64,000 bases of DNA from the NCBI GenBank assembly GCA_964016885.1, contig OZ024744.1, positions 28,998,608 through 29,062,607 of the forward strand. The letters are read 5' to 3'. Shown in pieces: positions 15,201 to 29,300 of this stretch. Under the pieces are notes generated by a model. That model did not search any database, was not told the DNA's origin, and was given only the letters and a program-made list of their open reading frames with translations. A program made the translations under genes and the position numbers. How positions within the stretch are numbered: position 1 is the stretch's first letter; each line of letters starts with the position of its first letter. This DNA comes from Eledone cirrhosa. Its lineage: Eukaryota > Mollusca > Cephalopoda > Octopoda > Eledonidae.

Positions 15201-18200
15201 AACAAAAAGCACCCAGTCCACACTGTAAAGTAGTCATGTAGCTGTCACAACAAAAAGCACCCAGTCCACACTGAAAAGTAATCATGTAGGTGTCACAACA
15301 AAAATCACCCAGTCCACACTGTAAAGTAGTCATGTTGGTGTCACAACAAAAAGCAGCCAGTCCACACTGTAAATTGGTCATTTAGGTGTCATAACAAAAA
15401 GTACCCAAACCACACTGTAAGGTGGTCATGTAGGTGTCACAACGAAAAGCACCCAGTCACACTGTAAAGTGGTCATGTAGGTTTCACGACAAAAAGGACC
15501 CAGTCCACACTGTAAAGTGGTCATGTATGTGTCACAACAAAAAGCACCCAGTCCACACTGTAAATGATCATGTAGAAATCACAACAAAAAGTACCCAGTC
15601 CACACTGTAAAGTGGTCATTTAGGTTTCATAACAAAAGTACCCAAACCACACTGTAAGATGGTCATGTAGGTGTCACAACAAAAAGCACCCTGTCACACT
15701 GTAAAGTAGTCATGTAGGTGTCACAACCAAAAGCACACTGTCCACACTGTAAAATAGTCATGTAGGTGACACAAGAAAAAGCACCCAGTCCACACTGTAA
15801 AGTAGTCATGTAGGTGTCACAACAAAAGTACCCAGTCCACACTGCAAAGTGGTCATGTAGGTGTCACAACAAAAAGTACCCAGTCCACACTGTAAAGTAG
15901 TCATGTAGGCGTCACAACAAAAAGCACCCAGCCCACACTATAAAGTGGTCATGTAGGTGTCACAATAGAAAGTACCTTCCACACTGTAAAGTGGTCATGT
16001 AGGTGTCACAACAAAAAGCACTCATTCCACACTGTAAAGTGGTCATGTAGGTGTCTCAACAAAAAGTACCCAGTCCACACTGTAAAGTAGTCATGTGGGT
16101 GTCTCAACAAAAAGTACCCAGTCCACACTGTAAAGTAGTCGTGTAGGTATGACAGCAAAAAACACCCAGTCCACACTGTAAAGTAGCCATGTAGGTGTCA
16201 CAACAAAAGTCTCCCAGTTCACTCTGTAAAGTGGTCATTTAGGTGTCATATCAAAGAGGAACCCAGTCCAAACTGTAAAGTAGTCATGTAGAGGTCACAA
16301 TAAAAAGCACCCAGTCCACACTATAAAGTAGTCATGAAGATGTCACAACAAAAAGCACCCAGTCCACACTGTAAAGTAGTCATGTAGCTGTCACAACAAA
16401 AAGCACCCAGTCCACAGTGAAAAGTAATCATGTAGGTGTCACAACAAAAATCACCCAGTCCACACTGTAAAGTAGTCATATTGGTGTCACAACAAAAAGC
16501 AACCAGTCCACACTGTAAGGTTGTCATGTAGGTGTCACAACAAAAAGCACCCAGTCCACACTGTAAAGTGGTCATGTAGGTGTCACAACAGAAAGTACCC
16601 AGTCCACACTGTAAAGTGGTAATGTAGGTGTCACAACAAAAAGCACCCAGTCCACACTGTAAATGATCATGTAGGAGACACAACAAAAAGTACCCAGTCC
16701 ACACTGTAAAGTGGTCATTTAGGTGTCATAACAAAAAGCACCCAGTCCAAACTGTAAAGTAGTCATGTAGATGTCACAACCAAAAGCACCCTGTCCACAC
16801 TGTAAAATAGTCATGTAGGTGACACAAGAAAAAGCACCCAGTCCACACTGTAAAGTAGTCATGTAGGTGTCACAACAAAAGCACCCAGTCGACACTGCAA
16901 AGTGGTTATGTAGGTGTCACAACAAAAAGTACCCAGTCCACACTGTAAAGTAGTCATGTAAGCGTCACAACAAAAAGCACCCAGTCCACACTATAAAGTT
17001 GTCATGTAGGTGTCACAATAAAAAGTACCCTCCACACTGTAAAGTGTTCATGTAGGTGTCACAACAAAAAGTACCCAGTCCACACTGTAAAGTAGTCATC
17101 TGGGTGTCTCAACAAAATGTACCCAGTCCACACTGTAAAGTAGTCGTGTAGGTATCACAGCAAAAAACACCCAGTCCACACTGTAAAGTAGCCATGTAGG
17201 TGTCACAACAAAAATCACCCAGTCCACACAGTAAAGTGGTCATGTAGGTGCAAAAACAAAAGAGTACCCAGTCCACACTGTAAAGTCGTCATGTAGGTGT
17301 CACAACAAAAAGCACCCAGTCCACACTGTAACATGGTCATGTAGGTGTCACAACAAAAAGCACCCAGTCCACACTGTAAAGTGGTCATGTAGGTGTCACA
17401 ACAAAAGCACCCAGCCCACACTGTAAAGTGGTCATGTAGGTGTCACAACAAAACGTACCCAGTCCACACTGTAAACTAGTCATGTAGGTGTCACAACAAA
17501 AAGCACCCAGTCCACACTGTAAAGTGGACATGTAGGTGCCAAAACAAAAAAGTACCCAGTCCACACTCTAAAGTAGTCGTGTAGAAATCACACCAAAAAA
17601 CACCCAGTCCACACTGTAAAGTCGTCATGTAGGTGTCACAACAAAAAGCACCCAGTCCACACTATAAATGATCATGTAGAAATAACAACAAAAAGTACCC
17701 AGTCCACACTGTAAAGTGGTCATTTAGGTGTCATAACAAAAGTACCCAAACCACACTGTAAGATGGTCATGTAGGTGTCACAACAAAAAGCACCCTGTCA
17801 CACTGTAAAGTAGTCATGTAGGTGTCACAACCAAAAGCACCCTGTCCACACTGTAAAATAGTCATGTAGGTGACATAAGAAAAAGCACCCAGTCCACACT
17901 GTAAAGTAGTCATGTAGGTGTCACAACAAAAGCACCCAGTCCACACTGCAAAGTGGTCATGTAGCTATCCCAACAAAAAGTACCCAGTCCACACTGTAAA
18001 GTGGTCATGTATGTGCCAAAACAAAAAAGTACCCAGTCCACACTGTAAAGTCGTCATGTAGGTGTCACAACAAAAAGCACCCAGTCCACACTGTAAAGTG
18101 GTCATGTAGGTGACACAACAAAAGCACCCAGCCCACACTGTAAAGTGGTCATGTAGGTGTCACAACAAAAAGTACCCAGTCCACACTGTAAAGTAGTCAT

Positions 18201-21200
18201 GTAAGCGTCACAACAAAAAGCACCCAGTCCACACTATAAAGTGGTCATGTACGTTTCACAATAAAAAGTACCCAGTCCACACTGTAAACTAGTCATGTAG
18301 CTGTCACAACAAAAAGCACCCAGTCCACCCTGTAAAGTGGACATGTAGGTGCCAAAACAAAAAAGTACCCAGTCCACACTCTAAAGTAGTCGTGTAGAAA
18401 TCACACCAAAAAACACCCAGTCCACACTGTAAAGTCGTCATGTAGGTGTTACAACAAAAAGCACCCAGTCCACACTGTAACGTGGTCATGTAGGTGTCAC
18501 AACAAAATGCACCCAGTCCTTACTGTAAAGTGGTCATGTAGGCGTCACGACAAAAAGCACCCAGTCCACACTATAAAGTGGTCACGTAGGTGTCACAACA
18601 AAAAGTACCCAGTCCAAACTGTAAAGTATTCATGTAGAGGTCACAACAACAAGCACCCAGTCCACACTATAAAGTAGTCATGAAGATGTCACAACAAAAA
18701 GCACCCAGTCCACACTGTAAAGTAGTCATGTAGCTGTCACAACAAAAAGCACCCAGTCCACACTGAAAAGTAATCATGTAGGTGTCACAACAAAAATCAC
18801 CCAGTCCACACTGTAAAGTAGTCATATTGGTGTCACAACAAAAAGCAACCAGTCCACACTGTAAGGTTGTCATGTAGGTGTCACAACAAAAAGCACCCAG
18901 TCCACACTGTAAAGTGGTCATGTAGGTGTCACAACAGAAAGTACCCAGTCCACACTGTAAAGTGGTAATGTAGGTGTCACAACAAAAAGCACCCAGTCCA
19001 CACTGTAAATGATCATGTAGGAGACACAACAAAAAGTACCCAGTCCACACTGTAAAGTGGTCATTTAGGTGTCATAACAAAAAGCACCCAGTCCAAACTG
19101 TAAAGTAGTCATGTAGATGTCACAACCAAAAGCACCCTGTCCACACTGTAAAATAGTCATGTAGGTGACACAAGAAAAAGCACCCAGTCCACACTGTAAA
19201 GTAGTCATGTAGGTGTCACAACAAAAGCACCCAGTCGACACTGCAAAGTGGTTATGTAGGTGTCACAACAAAAAGTACCCAGTCCACACTGTAAAGTAGT
19301 CATGTAAGCGTCACAACAAAAAGCACCCAGTCCACACTATAAAGTTGTCATGTAGGTGTCACAATAAAAAGTACCCTCCACACTGTAAAGTGTTCATGTA
19401 GGTGTCACAACAAAAAGTACCCAGTCCACACTGTAAAGTAGTCATCTGGGTGTCTCAACAAAATGTACCCAGTCCACACTGTAAAGTAGTCGTGTAGGTA
19501 TCACAGCAAAAAACACCCAGTCCACACTGTAAAGTAGCCATGTAGGTGTCACAACAAAAATCACCCAGTCCACACTGTAAAGTGGTGATTTAGGTGTCAT
19601 ATCAAAGAGGAACCGAGTCCAAACTGTAAAGTAGTCATGTAGAGGTCACAACAAAAAGCACACAGTCCACACTATATAGTAGTCATGAAGATGTCACAAC
19701 AAAAAGCACCCAGTCCACACTGTAAAGTAGTCATGTTGGTGTCACAACAAAAAGCAGCCAGTCCACACTCTAAAGTAGTCATGTAGGTGTCACAACAAAA
19801 AGCACCCAGTCCACACTGTAAAGTGGTCATCTAGGTGTCACAACAAAGAGCACCCAGTCCACAGTGTAAAGTAGTCATGTAGGTGTCACTACAAAAAGCA
19901 CCCAGTCCACACTGTAAAGTAGTCATGTAGGTGTCACAACAAAAGCACCCAGTCCACACTGCAAAGTGGTCATGTAGCTATCCCAACAAAAAGTACCCAG
20001 TCCACACTGTAAAGTGGTCATGTATGTGCCAAAACAAAAAAGTACCCAGTCCACACTGTAAAGTCGTCATGTAGCTATCCCAACAAAAAGTACCCAGTCC
20101 ACACTGTAAAGTAGTCATGTAGGTGTCACAACAAAAAGTACCCAGTCCACACAGTAAAGTGGTCATGTAGGTGCAAAAACAAAAGAGTACCCAGTCCACA
20201 CTGTAAAGTCGTCATGTAGGTGTCACAACAAAAAGCACCCAGTCCACACTGTAACATGGTCATGTAGGTGTCACAACAAAAAGCACCCAGTCCACACTGT
20301 AAAGTGGTCATGTAGGTGTCACAACAAAAGCACCCAGCCCACACTGTAAAGTGGTCATGTAGGTGTCACAACAAAACGTACCCAGTCCACACTGTAAAGT
20401 AGTCATGTAGGCGTCACAACAAAAAGCACCCAGCCCACACTATAAAGTGGTCATGTAGGTGTCACAATAGAAAGTACCCTCCACACTGTAAAGTGGTCAT
20501 GTAGGTGTCTCAACAAAAAGTACCCAGTCCACACTGTAAAGTAGTCATGTGGGTGTCTCAACAAAAAGTACCCAGTCCACACTGTAAAGTAGTCGTGTAG
20601 GTATGACAGCAAAAAACACCCAGTCCACACTGTAAAGTAGCCATGTAGGTGTCACAACAAAAGTCTCCCAGTTCACACTGTAAAGTGGTCATTTAGGTGT
20701 CATATCAAAGAGGAACCCAGTCCAAACTGTAAAGTAGTCATGTAGAGGTCACAATAAAAAGCACCCAGTCCACACTATAAAGTAGTCATGAAGATGTCAC
20801 AACAAAAAGCACCCAGTCCACACTGTAAAGTAGTCATGTAGCTGTCACAACAAAAAGCACCCAGTCCACAGTGAAAAGTAATCATGTAGGTGTCACAACA
20901 AAAATCACCCAGTCCACACTGTAAAGTAATCATATTGGTGTCACAACAAAAAGCAGCCAGTCCACACTGTAAAGTGGTCATTTAGGTGTCATAACAAAAA
21001 GTACCCAAACCACACTGTAAGGTTGTCATGTAGGTGTCACAACAAAAAGCACCCAGTCCACACTGTAAAGTGGTCATGTAGGTGTCACAACAGAAAGTAC
21101 CCAGTCCACATTGTAAAGTGGTAATGTAGGTGTCACAACAAAAAGCACCCAGTCCACACTGTAAATGATCATGTAGGAGACACAACAAAAAGTACCCAGT

Positions 21201-24200
21201 CCACACTGTAAAGTGGTCATTTAGGTGTCATAACAAAAAGCACCCAGTCCAAACTGTAAAGTAGTCATGTAGATGTCACAACCAAAAGCACCCTGTCCAC
21301 ACTGTAAAATAGTCATGTAGGTGACACAAGAAAAAGCACCCAGTCCACACTGTAAAGTAGTCATGTAGGTGTCACAACAAAAGCACCCAGTCGACACTGC
21401 AAAGTGGTCATGTAGGTGTCACAACAAAAAGTACCCAGTCCACACTGTAAAGTAGTCATGTAAGCGTCACAACAAAAAGCACCCAGTCCACACTATAAAG
21501 TTGTCATGTAGGTGTCACAATAAAAAGTACCCTCCACACTGTAAAGTGTTCATGTAGGTGTCACAACAAAAAGTACCCAGTCCACACTGTAAAGTAGTCA
21601 TGTGGGTGTCTCAACAAAAAGTACCCAGTCCACACTGTAAAGTAGTCGTGTAGGTATCACAGCAAAAAACACCCAGTCCACACTGTAAAGTAGCCATGTA
21701 GGTGTCACAACAAAAATCACCCAGTCCACACTGTAAAGTGGTGATTTAGGTGTCATATCAAAGAGAAACCGAGTCCAAACTGTAAAGTAGTCATGTAGAG
21801 GTCACAACAAAAAGCACCCAGTCCACACTATAAAGTAGTCATGAAGATGTCACAACAAAAAGCACCCAGTCCACACTGTAAAGTAGTCATGTTGGTGTCA
21901 CAACAAAAAGCAGCCAGTCCACACTCTAAAGTAGTCATGTAGGTGTCACAACAAAAAGCACCCAGTCCACACTGTAAAGTGGTCATCTAGGTGTCACAAC
22001 AAAGAGCACCCAGTCCACAGTGTAAAGTGGTCATGTATGTGCCAAAACAAAAAAGTACCCAGTCCACACTGTAAAGTCGTCATGTAGCTATCCCAACAAA
22101 AAGTACCCAGTCCACACTGTAAAGTAGTCATGTAGGTGTCACAACAAAAAGTACCCAGTCCACACAGTAAAGTGGTCATGTAGGTGCAAAAACAAAAGAG
22201 TACCCAGTCCACACTGTAAAGTCGTCATGTAGGTGTCACAACAAAAAGCACCCAGTCCACACTGTAACATGGTCATGTAGGTGTCACAACAAAAAGCACC
22301 CAGTCCACACTGTAAAGTGGTCATGTAGGTGTCACAACAAAAGCACCCAGCCCACACTGTAAAGTGGTCATGTAGGTGTCACAACAAAACGTACCCAGTC
22401 CACACTGTAAACTAGTCATGTAGGTGTCACAACAAAAAGCACCCAGTCCACACTGTAAAGTGGACATGTAGGTGCCAAAACAAAAAAGTACCCAGTCCAC
22501 ACTCTAAAGTAGTCGTGTAGAAATCACACCAAAAAACACCCAGTCCACACTGTAAAGTCGTCATGTAGGTGTCACAACAAAAAGCACCCAGTCCACACTA
22601 TAAATGATCATGTAGAAATAACAACAAAAAGTACCCAGTCCACACTGTAAAGTGGTCATTTAGGTGTCATAACAAAAGTACCCAAACCACACTGTAAGAT
22701 GGTCATGTAGGTGTCACAACAAAAAGCACCCTGTCACACTGTAAAGTAGTCATGTAGGTGTCACAACCAAAAGCACCCTGTCCACACTGTAAAATAGTCA
22801 TGTAGGTGACATAAGAAAAAGCACCCAGTCCACACTGTAAAGTAGTCATGTAGGTGTCACAACAAAAGCACCCAGTCCACACTGCAAAGTGGTCATGTAG
22901 CTATCCCAACAAAAAGTACCCAGTCCACACTGTAAAGTGGTCATGTATGTGCCAAAACAAAAAAGTACCCAGTCCACACTGTAAAGTCGTCATGTAGGTG
23001 TCACAACAAAAAGCACCCAGTCCACACTGTAAAGTGGTCATGTAGGTGACACAACAAAAGCACCCAGCCCACACTGTAAAGTGGTCATGTAGGTGTCACA
23101 ACAAAAAGTACCCAGTCCACACTGTAAAGTAGTCATGTAAGCGTCACAACAAAAAGCACCCAGTCCACACTATAAAGTGGTCATGTACGTTTCACAATAA
23201 AAAGTACCCAGTCCACACTGTAAACTAGTCATGTAGCTGTCACAACAAAAAGCACCCAGTCCACCCTGTAAAGTGGACATGTAGGTGCCAAAACAAAAAA
23301 GTACCCAGTCCACACTCTAAAGTAGTCGTGTAGAAATCACACCAAAAAACACCCAGTCCACACTGTAAAGTCGTCATGTAGGTGTTACAACAAAAAGCAC
23401 CCAGTCCACACTGTAACGTGGTCATGTAGGTGTCACAACAAAATGCACCCAGTCCTTACTGTAAAGTGGTCATGTAGGCGTCACGACAAAAAGCACCCAG
23501 TCCACACTATAAAGTGGTCACGTAGGTGTCACAACAAAAAGTACCCAGTCCAAACTGTAAAGTATTCATGTAGAGGTCACAACAACAAGCACCCAGTCCA
23601 CACTATAAAGTAGTCATGAAGATGTCACAACAAAAAGCACCCAGTCCACACTGTAAAGTAGTCATGTAGCTGTCACAACAAAAAGCACCCAGTCCACACT
23701 GAAAAGTAATCATGTAGGTGTCACAACAAAAATCACCCAGTCCACACTGTAAAGTAGTCATGTTGGTGTCACAACAAAAAGCAGCCAGTCCACACTGTAA
23801 ATTGGTCATTTAGGTGTCATAACAAAAAGTACCCAAACCACACTGTAAGGTGGTCATGTAGGTGTCACAACGAAAAGCACCCAGTCACACTGTAAAGTGG
23901 TCATGTAGGTTTCACGACAAAAAGGACCCAGTCCACACTGTAAAGTGGTCATGTATGTGTCACAACAGAAAGTACCCAGTCCACACTGTAAAGTGGTAAC
24001 GTAGGTGTCACAACAAAAAGCACCCAGTCCACACTGTAAATGATCATGTAGAAATCACAACAAAAAGTACCCAGTCCACACTGTAAAGTGGTCATTTAGG
24101 TGTCATAACAAAAGTACCCAAACCACACTGTAAGATGGTCATGTAGGTGTCACAACAAAAAGCACCCTGTCACACTGTAAAGAAGTCATGTAGGTGTCAC

Positions 24201-27200
24201 AACCAAAAGCACACTGTCCACACTGTAAAATAGTCATGTAGGTGACACAAGAAAAAGCACCCAGTCCACACTGTAAAGTAGTCATGTAGGTGTCACAACA
24301 AAAGTACCCAGTCCACACTGCAAAGTGGTCATGTAGGTGTCACAACAAAAAGTACCCAGTCCACACTGTAAAGTAGTCATGTAGGCGTCACAACAAAAAG
24401 CACCCAGCCCACACTATAAAGTGGTCATGTAGGTGTCACAATAGAAAGTACCCTCCACACTGTAAAGTGGTCATGTAGGTGTCACAACAAAAAGCACTCA
24501 TTCCACACTGTAAAGTGGTCATGTAGGTGTCTCAACAAAAAGTACCCAGTCCACACTGTAAAGTAGTCATGTGGGTGTCTCAACAAAAAGTACCCAGTCC
24601 ACACTGTAAAGTAGTCGTGTAGGTATGACAGCAAAAAACACCCAGTCCACACTGTAAAGTAGCCATGTAGGTGTCACAACAAAAGTCTCCCAGTTCACAC
24701 TGTAAAGTGGTCATTTAGGTGTCATATCAAAGAGGAACCCAGTCCAAACTGTAAAGTAGTCATGTAGAGGTCACAATAAAAAGCACCCAGTCCACACTAT
24801 AAAGTAGTCATGAAGATGTCACAACAAAAAGCACCCAGTCCACACTGTAAAGTAGTCATGTAGCTGTCACAACAAAAAGCACCCAGTCCACAGTGAAAAG
24901 TAATCATGTAGGTGTCACAACAAAAATCACCCAGTCCACACTGTAAAGTAGTCATATTGGTGTCACAACAAAAAGCAGCCAGTCCACACGGTAAAGTGGT
25001 CATTTAGGTGTCATAACAAAAAGTACCCAAACCACACTGTAAGGTTGTCATGTAGGTGTCACAACAAAAAGCACCCAGTCCACACTGTAAAGTGGTCATG
25101 TAGGTGTCACAACAGAAAGTACCCAGTCCACACTGTAAAGTGGTAATGTAGGTGTCACAACAAAAAGCACCCAGTCCACACTGTAAATGATCATGTAGGA
25201 GACACAACAAAAAGTACCCAGTCCACACTGTAAAGTGGTCATTTAGGTGTCATAACAAAAAGCACCCAGTCCAAACTGTAAAGTAGTCATGTAGATGTCA
25301 CAACCAAAAGCACCCTGTCCACACTGTAAAATAGTCATGTAGGTGACACAAGAAAAAGCACCCAGTCCACACTGTAAAGTAGTCATGTAGGTGTCACAAC
25401 AAAAGCACCCAGTCGACACTGCAAAGTGGTTATGTAGGTGTCACAACAAAAAGTACCCAGTCCACACTGTAAAGTAGTCATGTAAGCGTCACAACAAAAA
25501 GCACCCAGTCCACACTATAAAGTTGTCATGTAGGTGTCACAATAAAAAGTACCCTCCACACTGTAAAGTGTTCATGTAGGTGTCACAACAAAAAGTACCC
25601 AGTCCACACTGTAAAGTAGTCATCTGGGTGTCTCAACAAAATGTACCCAGTCCACACTGTAAAGTAGTCGTGTAGGTATCACAGCAAAAAACACCCAGTC
25701 CACACTGTAAAGTAGCCATGTAGGTGTCACAACAAAAATCACCCAGTCCACACTGTAAAGTGGTGATTTAGGTGTCATATCAAAGAGGAACCGAGTCCAA
25801 ACTGTAAAGTAGTCATGTAGAGGTCACAACAAAAAGCACACAGTCCACACTATATAGTAGTCATGAAGATGTCACAACAAAAAGCACCCAGTCCACACTG
25901 TAAAGTAGTCATGTTGGTGTCACAACAAAAAGCAGCCAGTCCACACTCTAAAGTAGTCATGTAGGTGTCACAACAAAAAGCACCCAGTCCACACTGTAAA
26001 GTGGTCATCTAGGTGTCACAACAAAGAGCACCCAGTCCACAGTGTAAAGTAGTCATGTAGGTGTCACTACAAAAAGCACCCAGTCCACACTGTAAAGTAG
26101 TCATGTAGGTGTCACAACAAAAGCACCCAGTCCACACTGCAAAGTGGTCATGTAGCTATCCCAACAAAAAGTACCCAGTCCACACTGTAAAGTGGTCATG
26201 TATGTGCCAAAACAAAAAAGTACCCAGTCCACACTGTAAAGTCGTCATGTAGCTATCCCAACAAAAAGTACCCAGTCCACACTGTAAAGTAGTCATGTAG
26301 GTGTCACAACAAAAAGTACCCAGTCCACACAGTAAAGTGGTCATGTAGGTGCAAAAACAAAAGAGTACCCAGTCCACACTGTAAAGTCGTCATGTAGGTG
26401 TCACAACAAAAAGCACCCAGTCCACACTGTAACATGGTCATGTAGGTGTCACAACAAAAAGCACCCAGTCCACACTGTAAAGTGGTCATGTAGGTGTCAC
26501 AACAAAAGCACCCAGCCCACACTGTAAAGTGGTCATGTAGGTGTCACAACAAAACGTACCCAGTCCACACTGTAAACTAGTCATGTAGGTGTCACAACAA
26601 AAAGCACCCAGTCCACACTGTAAAGTGGACATGTAGGTGCCAAAACAAAAAAGTACCCAGTCCACACTCTAAAGTAGTCGTGTAGAAATCACACCAAAAA
26701 ACACCCAGTCCACACTGTAAAGTCGTCATGTAGGTGTCACAACAAAAAGCACCCAGTCCACACTATAAATGATCATGTAGAAATCACAACAAAAAGTACC
26801 CAGTCCACACTGTAAAGTGGTCATTTAGGTGTCATAACAAAAGTACCCAAACCACACTGTAAGATGGTCATGTAGGTGTCACAACAAAAAGCACCCTGTC
26901 ACACTGTAAAGTAGTCATGTAGGTGTCACAACCAAAAGCACACTGTCCACACTGTAAAATAGTCATGTAGGTGACACAAGAAAAAGCACCCAGTCCACAC
27001 TGTAAAGTAGTCATGTAGGTGTCGCAACAAAAGTACCCAGTCCACACTGCAAAGTGGTAATGTAGGTGTCACAACAAAAAGTACCCAGTCCACACTGTAA
27101 AGTAGTCATGTAGGCGTCACAACAAAAAGCACCCAGCCCACACTATAAAGTGGTCATGTAGGTGTCACAATAGAAAGTACCCTCCACACTGTAAAGTGGT

Positions 27201-29300
27201 CATGTAGGTGTCTCAACAAAAAGTACCCAGTCCACACTGTAAAGTAGTCATGTGGGTGTCTCAACAAAAAGTACCCAGTCCACACTGTAAAGTAGTCGTG
27301 TAGGTATGACAGCAAAAAACACCCAGTCCACACTGTAAAGTAGCCATGTAGGTGTCACAACAAAAGTCTCCCAGTTCACACTGTAAAGTGGTCATTTAGG
27401 TGTCATATCAAAGAGGAACCCAGTCCAAACTGTAAAGTAGTCATGTAGAGGTCACAATAAAAAGCACCCAGTCCACACTATAAAGTAGTCATGAAGATGT
27501 CACAACAAAAAGCACCCAGTCCACACTGTAAAGTAGTCATGTAGCTGTCACAACAAAAAGCACCCAGTCCACAGTGAAAAGTAATCATGTAGGTGTCACA
27601 ACAAAAATCACCCAGTCCACACGGTAAAGTAATCATATTGGTGTCACAACAAAAAGCAGCCAGTCCACACTGTAAAGTGGTCATTTAGGTGTCATAACAA
27701 AAAGTACCCAAACCACACTGTAAGGTTGTCATGTAGGTGTCACAACAAAAAGCACCCAGTCCACACTGTAAAGTGGTCATGTAGGTGTCACAACAGAAAG
27801 TACCCAGTCCACATTGTAAAGTGGTAATGTAGGTGTCACAACAAAAAGCACCCAGTCCACACTGTAAATGATCATGTAGGAGACACAACAAAAAGTACCC
27901 AGTCCACACTGTAAAGTGGTCATTTAGGTGTCATAACAAAAGTACCCAAACCACACTGTAAGATGGTCATTTAGGTGTCATAACAAAAAGCACCCAGTCC
28001 AAACTGTAAAGTAGTCATGTAGATGTCACAACCAAAAGCACCCTCTCCACACTGTAAAATAGTCATGTAGGTGACACAAGAAAAAGCACCCAGTCCACAC
28101 TGTAAAGTAGTCATGTAGGTGTCACAACAAAAGCACCCAGTCGACACTGCAAAGTGGTCATGTAGGTGTCACAACAAAAAGTACCCAGTCCACACTGTAA
28201 AGTAGTCATGTAAGCGTCACAACAAAAAGCACCCAGTCCACACTATAAAGTTGTCATGTAGGTGTCACAATAAAAAGTACCCTCCACACTGTAAAGTGTT
28301 CATGTAGGTGTCACAACAAAAAGTACCCAGTCCACACTGTAAAGTAGTCATGTGGGTGTCTCAACAAAAAGTACCCAGTCCACACTGTAAAGTAGTCGTG
28401 TAGGTATCACAGCAAAAAACACCCAGTCCACACTGTAAAGTAGCCATGTAGGTGTCACAACAAAAATCACCCAGTCCACACTGTAAAGTGGTGATTTAGG
28501 TGTCATATCAAAGAGGAACCGAGTCCAAACTGTAAAGTAGTCATGTAGAGGTCACAACAAAAAGCACCCAGTCCACACTATAAAGTAGTCATGAAGATGT
28601 CACAACAAAAAGCACCCAGTCCACACTGTAAAGTAGTCATGTTGGTGTCACAACAAAAAGCAGCCAGTCCACGCTCTAAAGTAGTCATGTAGGTGTCACA
28701 ACAAAAAGCACCCAGTCCACAGTGTAAAGTGGTCATGTATGTGCCAAAACAAAAAAGTACCCAGTCCACACTGTAAAGTCGTCATGTAGCTATCCCAACA
28801 AAAAGTACCCAGTCCACACTGTAAAGTAGTCATGTAGGTGTCACAACAAAAAGTACCCAGTCCACACAGTAAAGTGGTCATGTAGGTGCAAAAACAAAAG
28901 AGTACCCAGTCCACACTGTAAAGTCGTCATGTAGGTGTCACAACAAAAAGCACCCAGTCCACACTGTAACATGGTCATGTAGGTGTCACAACAAAAAGCA
29001 CCCAGTCCACACTGTAAAGTGGTCATGTAGGTGTCACAACAAAAGCACCCAGCCCACACTGTAAAGTGGTCATGTAGGTGTCACAACAAAACGTACCCAG
29101 TCCACACTGTAAACTAGTCATGTAGGTGTCACAACAAAAAGCACCCAGTCCACACTGTAAAGTGGACATGTAGGTGCCAAAACAAAAAAGTACCCAGTCC
29201 ACACTCTAAAGTAGTCGTGTAGAAATCACACCAAAAAACACTCAGTCCACACTGTAAAGTCGTCATATAGGTGTCACAACAAAAAGCACCCAGTCCACAC
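250..29300. repeat. Higher-order repeat family A within the 48-bp array
   Basis: Distinct monomer variants recur in the same order many times. The cassette with GTAGGTGTTACAACAAAAAG lies near 2.17, 6.77, 10.79, 14.95, 18.44 and 23.38 kb. The spacings are about 4,594, 4,021, 4,162, 3,492 and 4,936 bp. Between these lie fixed companions: a GTAGCTATCCCAACAAAAAG block, an ATCAAAGAGGAACC block, a GTAGAAATCACACC block, and a variant with CATATTGGTGTC. Spacing differences are mostly losses or gains of whole monomers. For example, one monomer is missing near 8.45 kb relative to the unit at 3.85 kb. Boundaries are approximate because they were read from variant order, not computed. Confidence 0.85.
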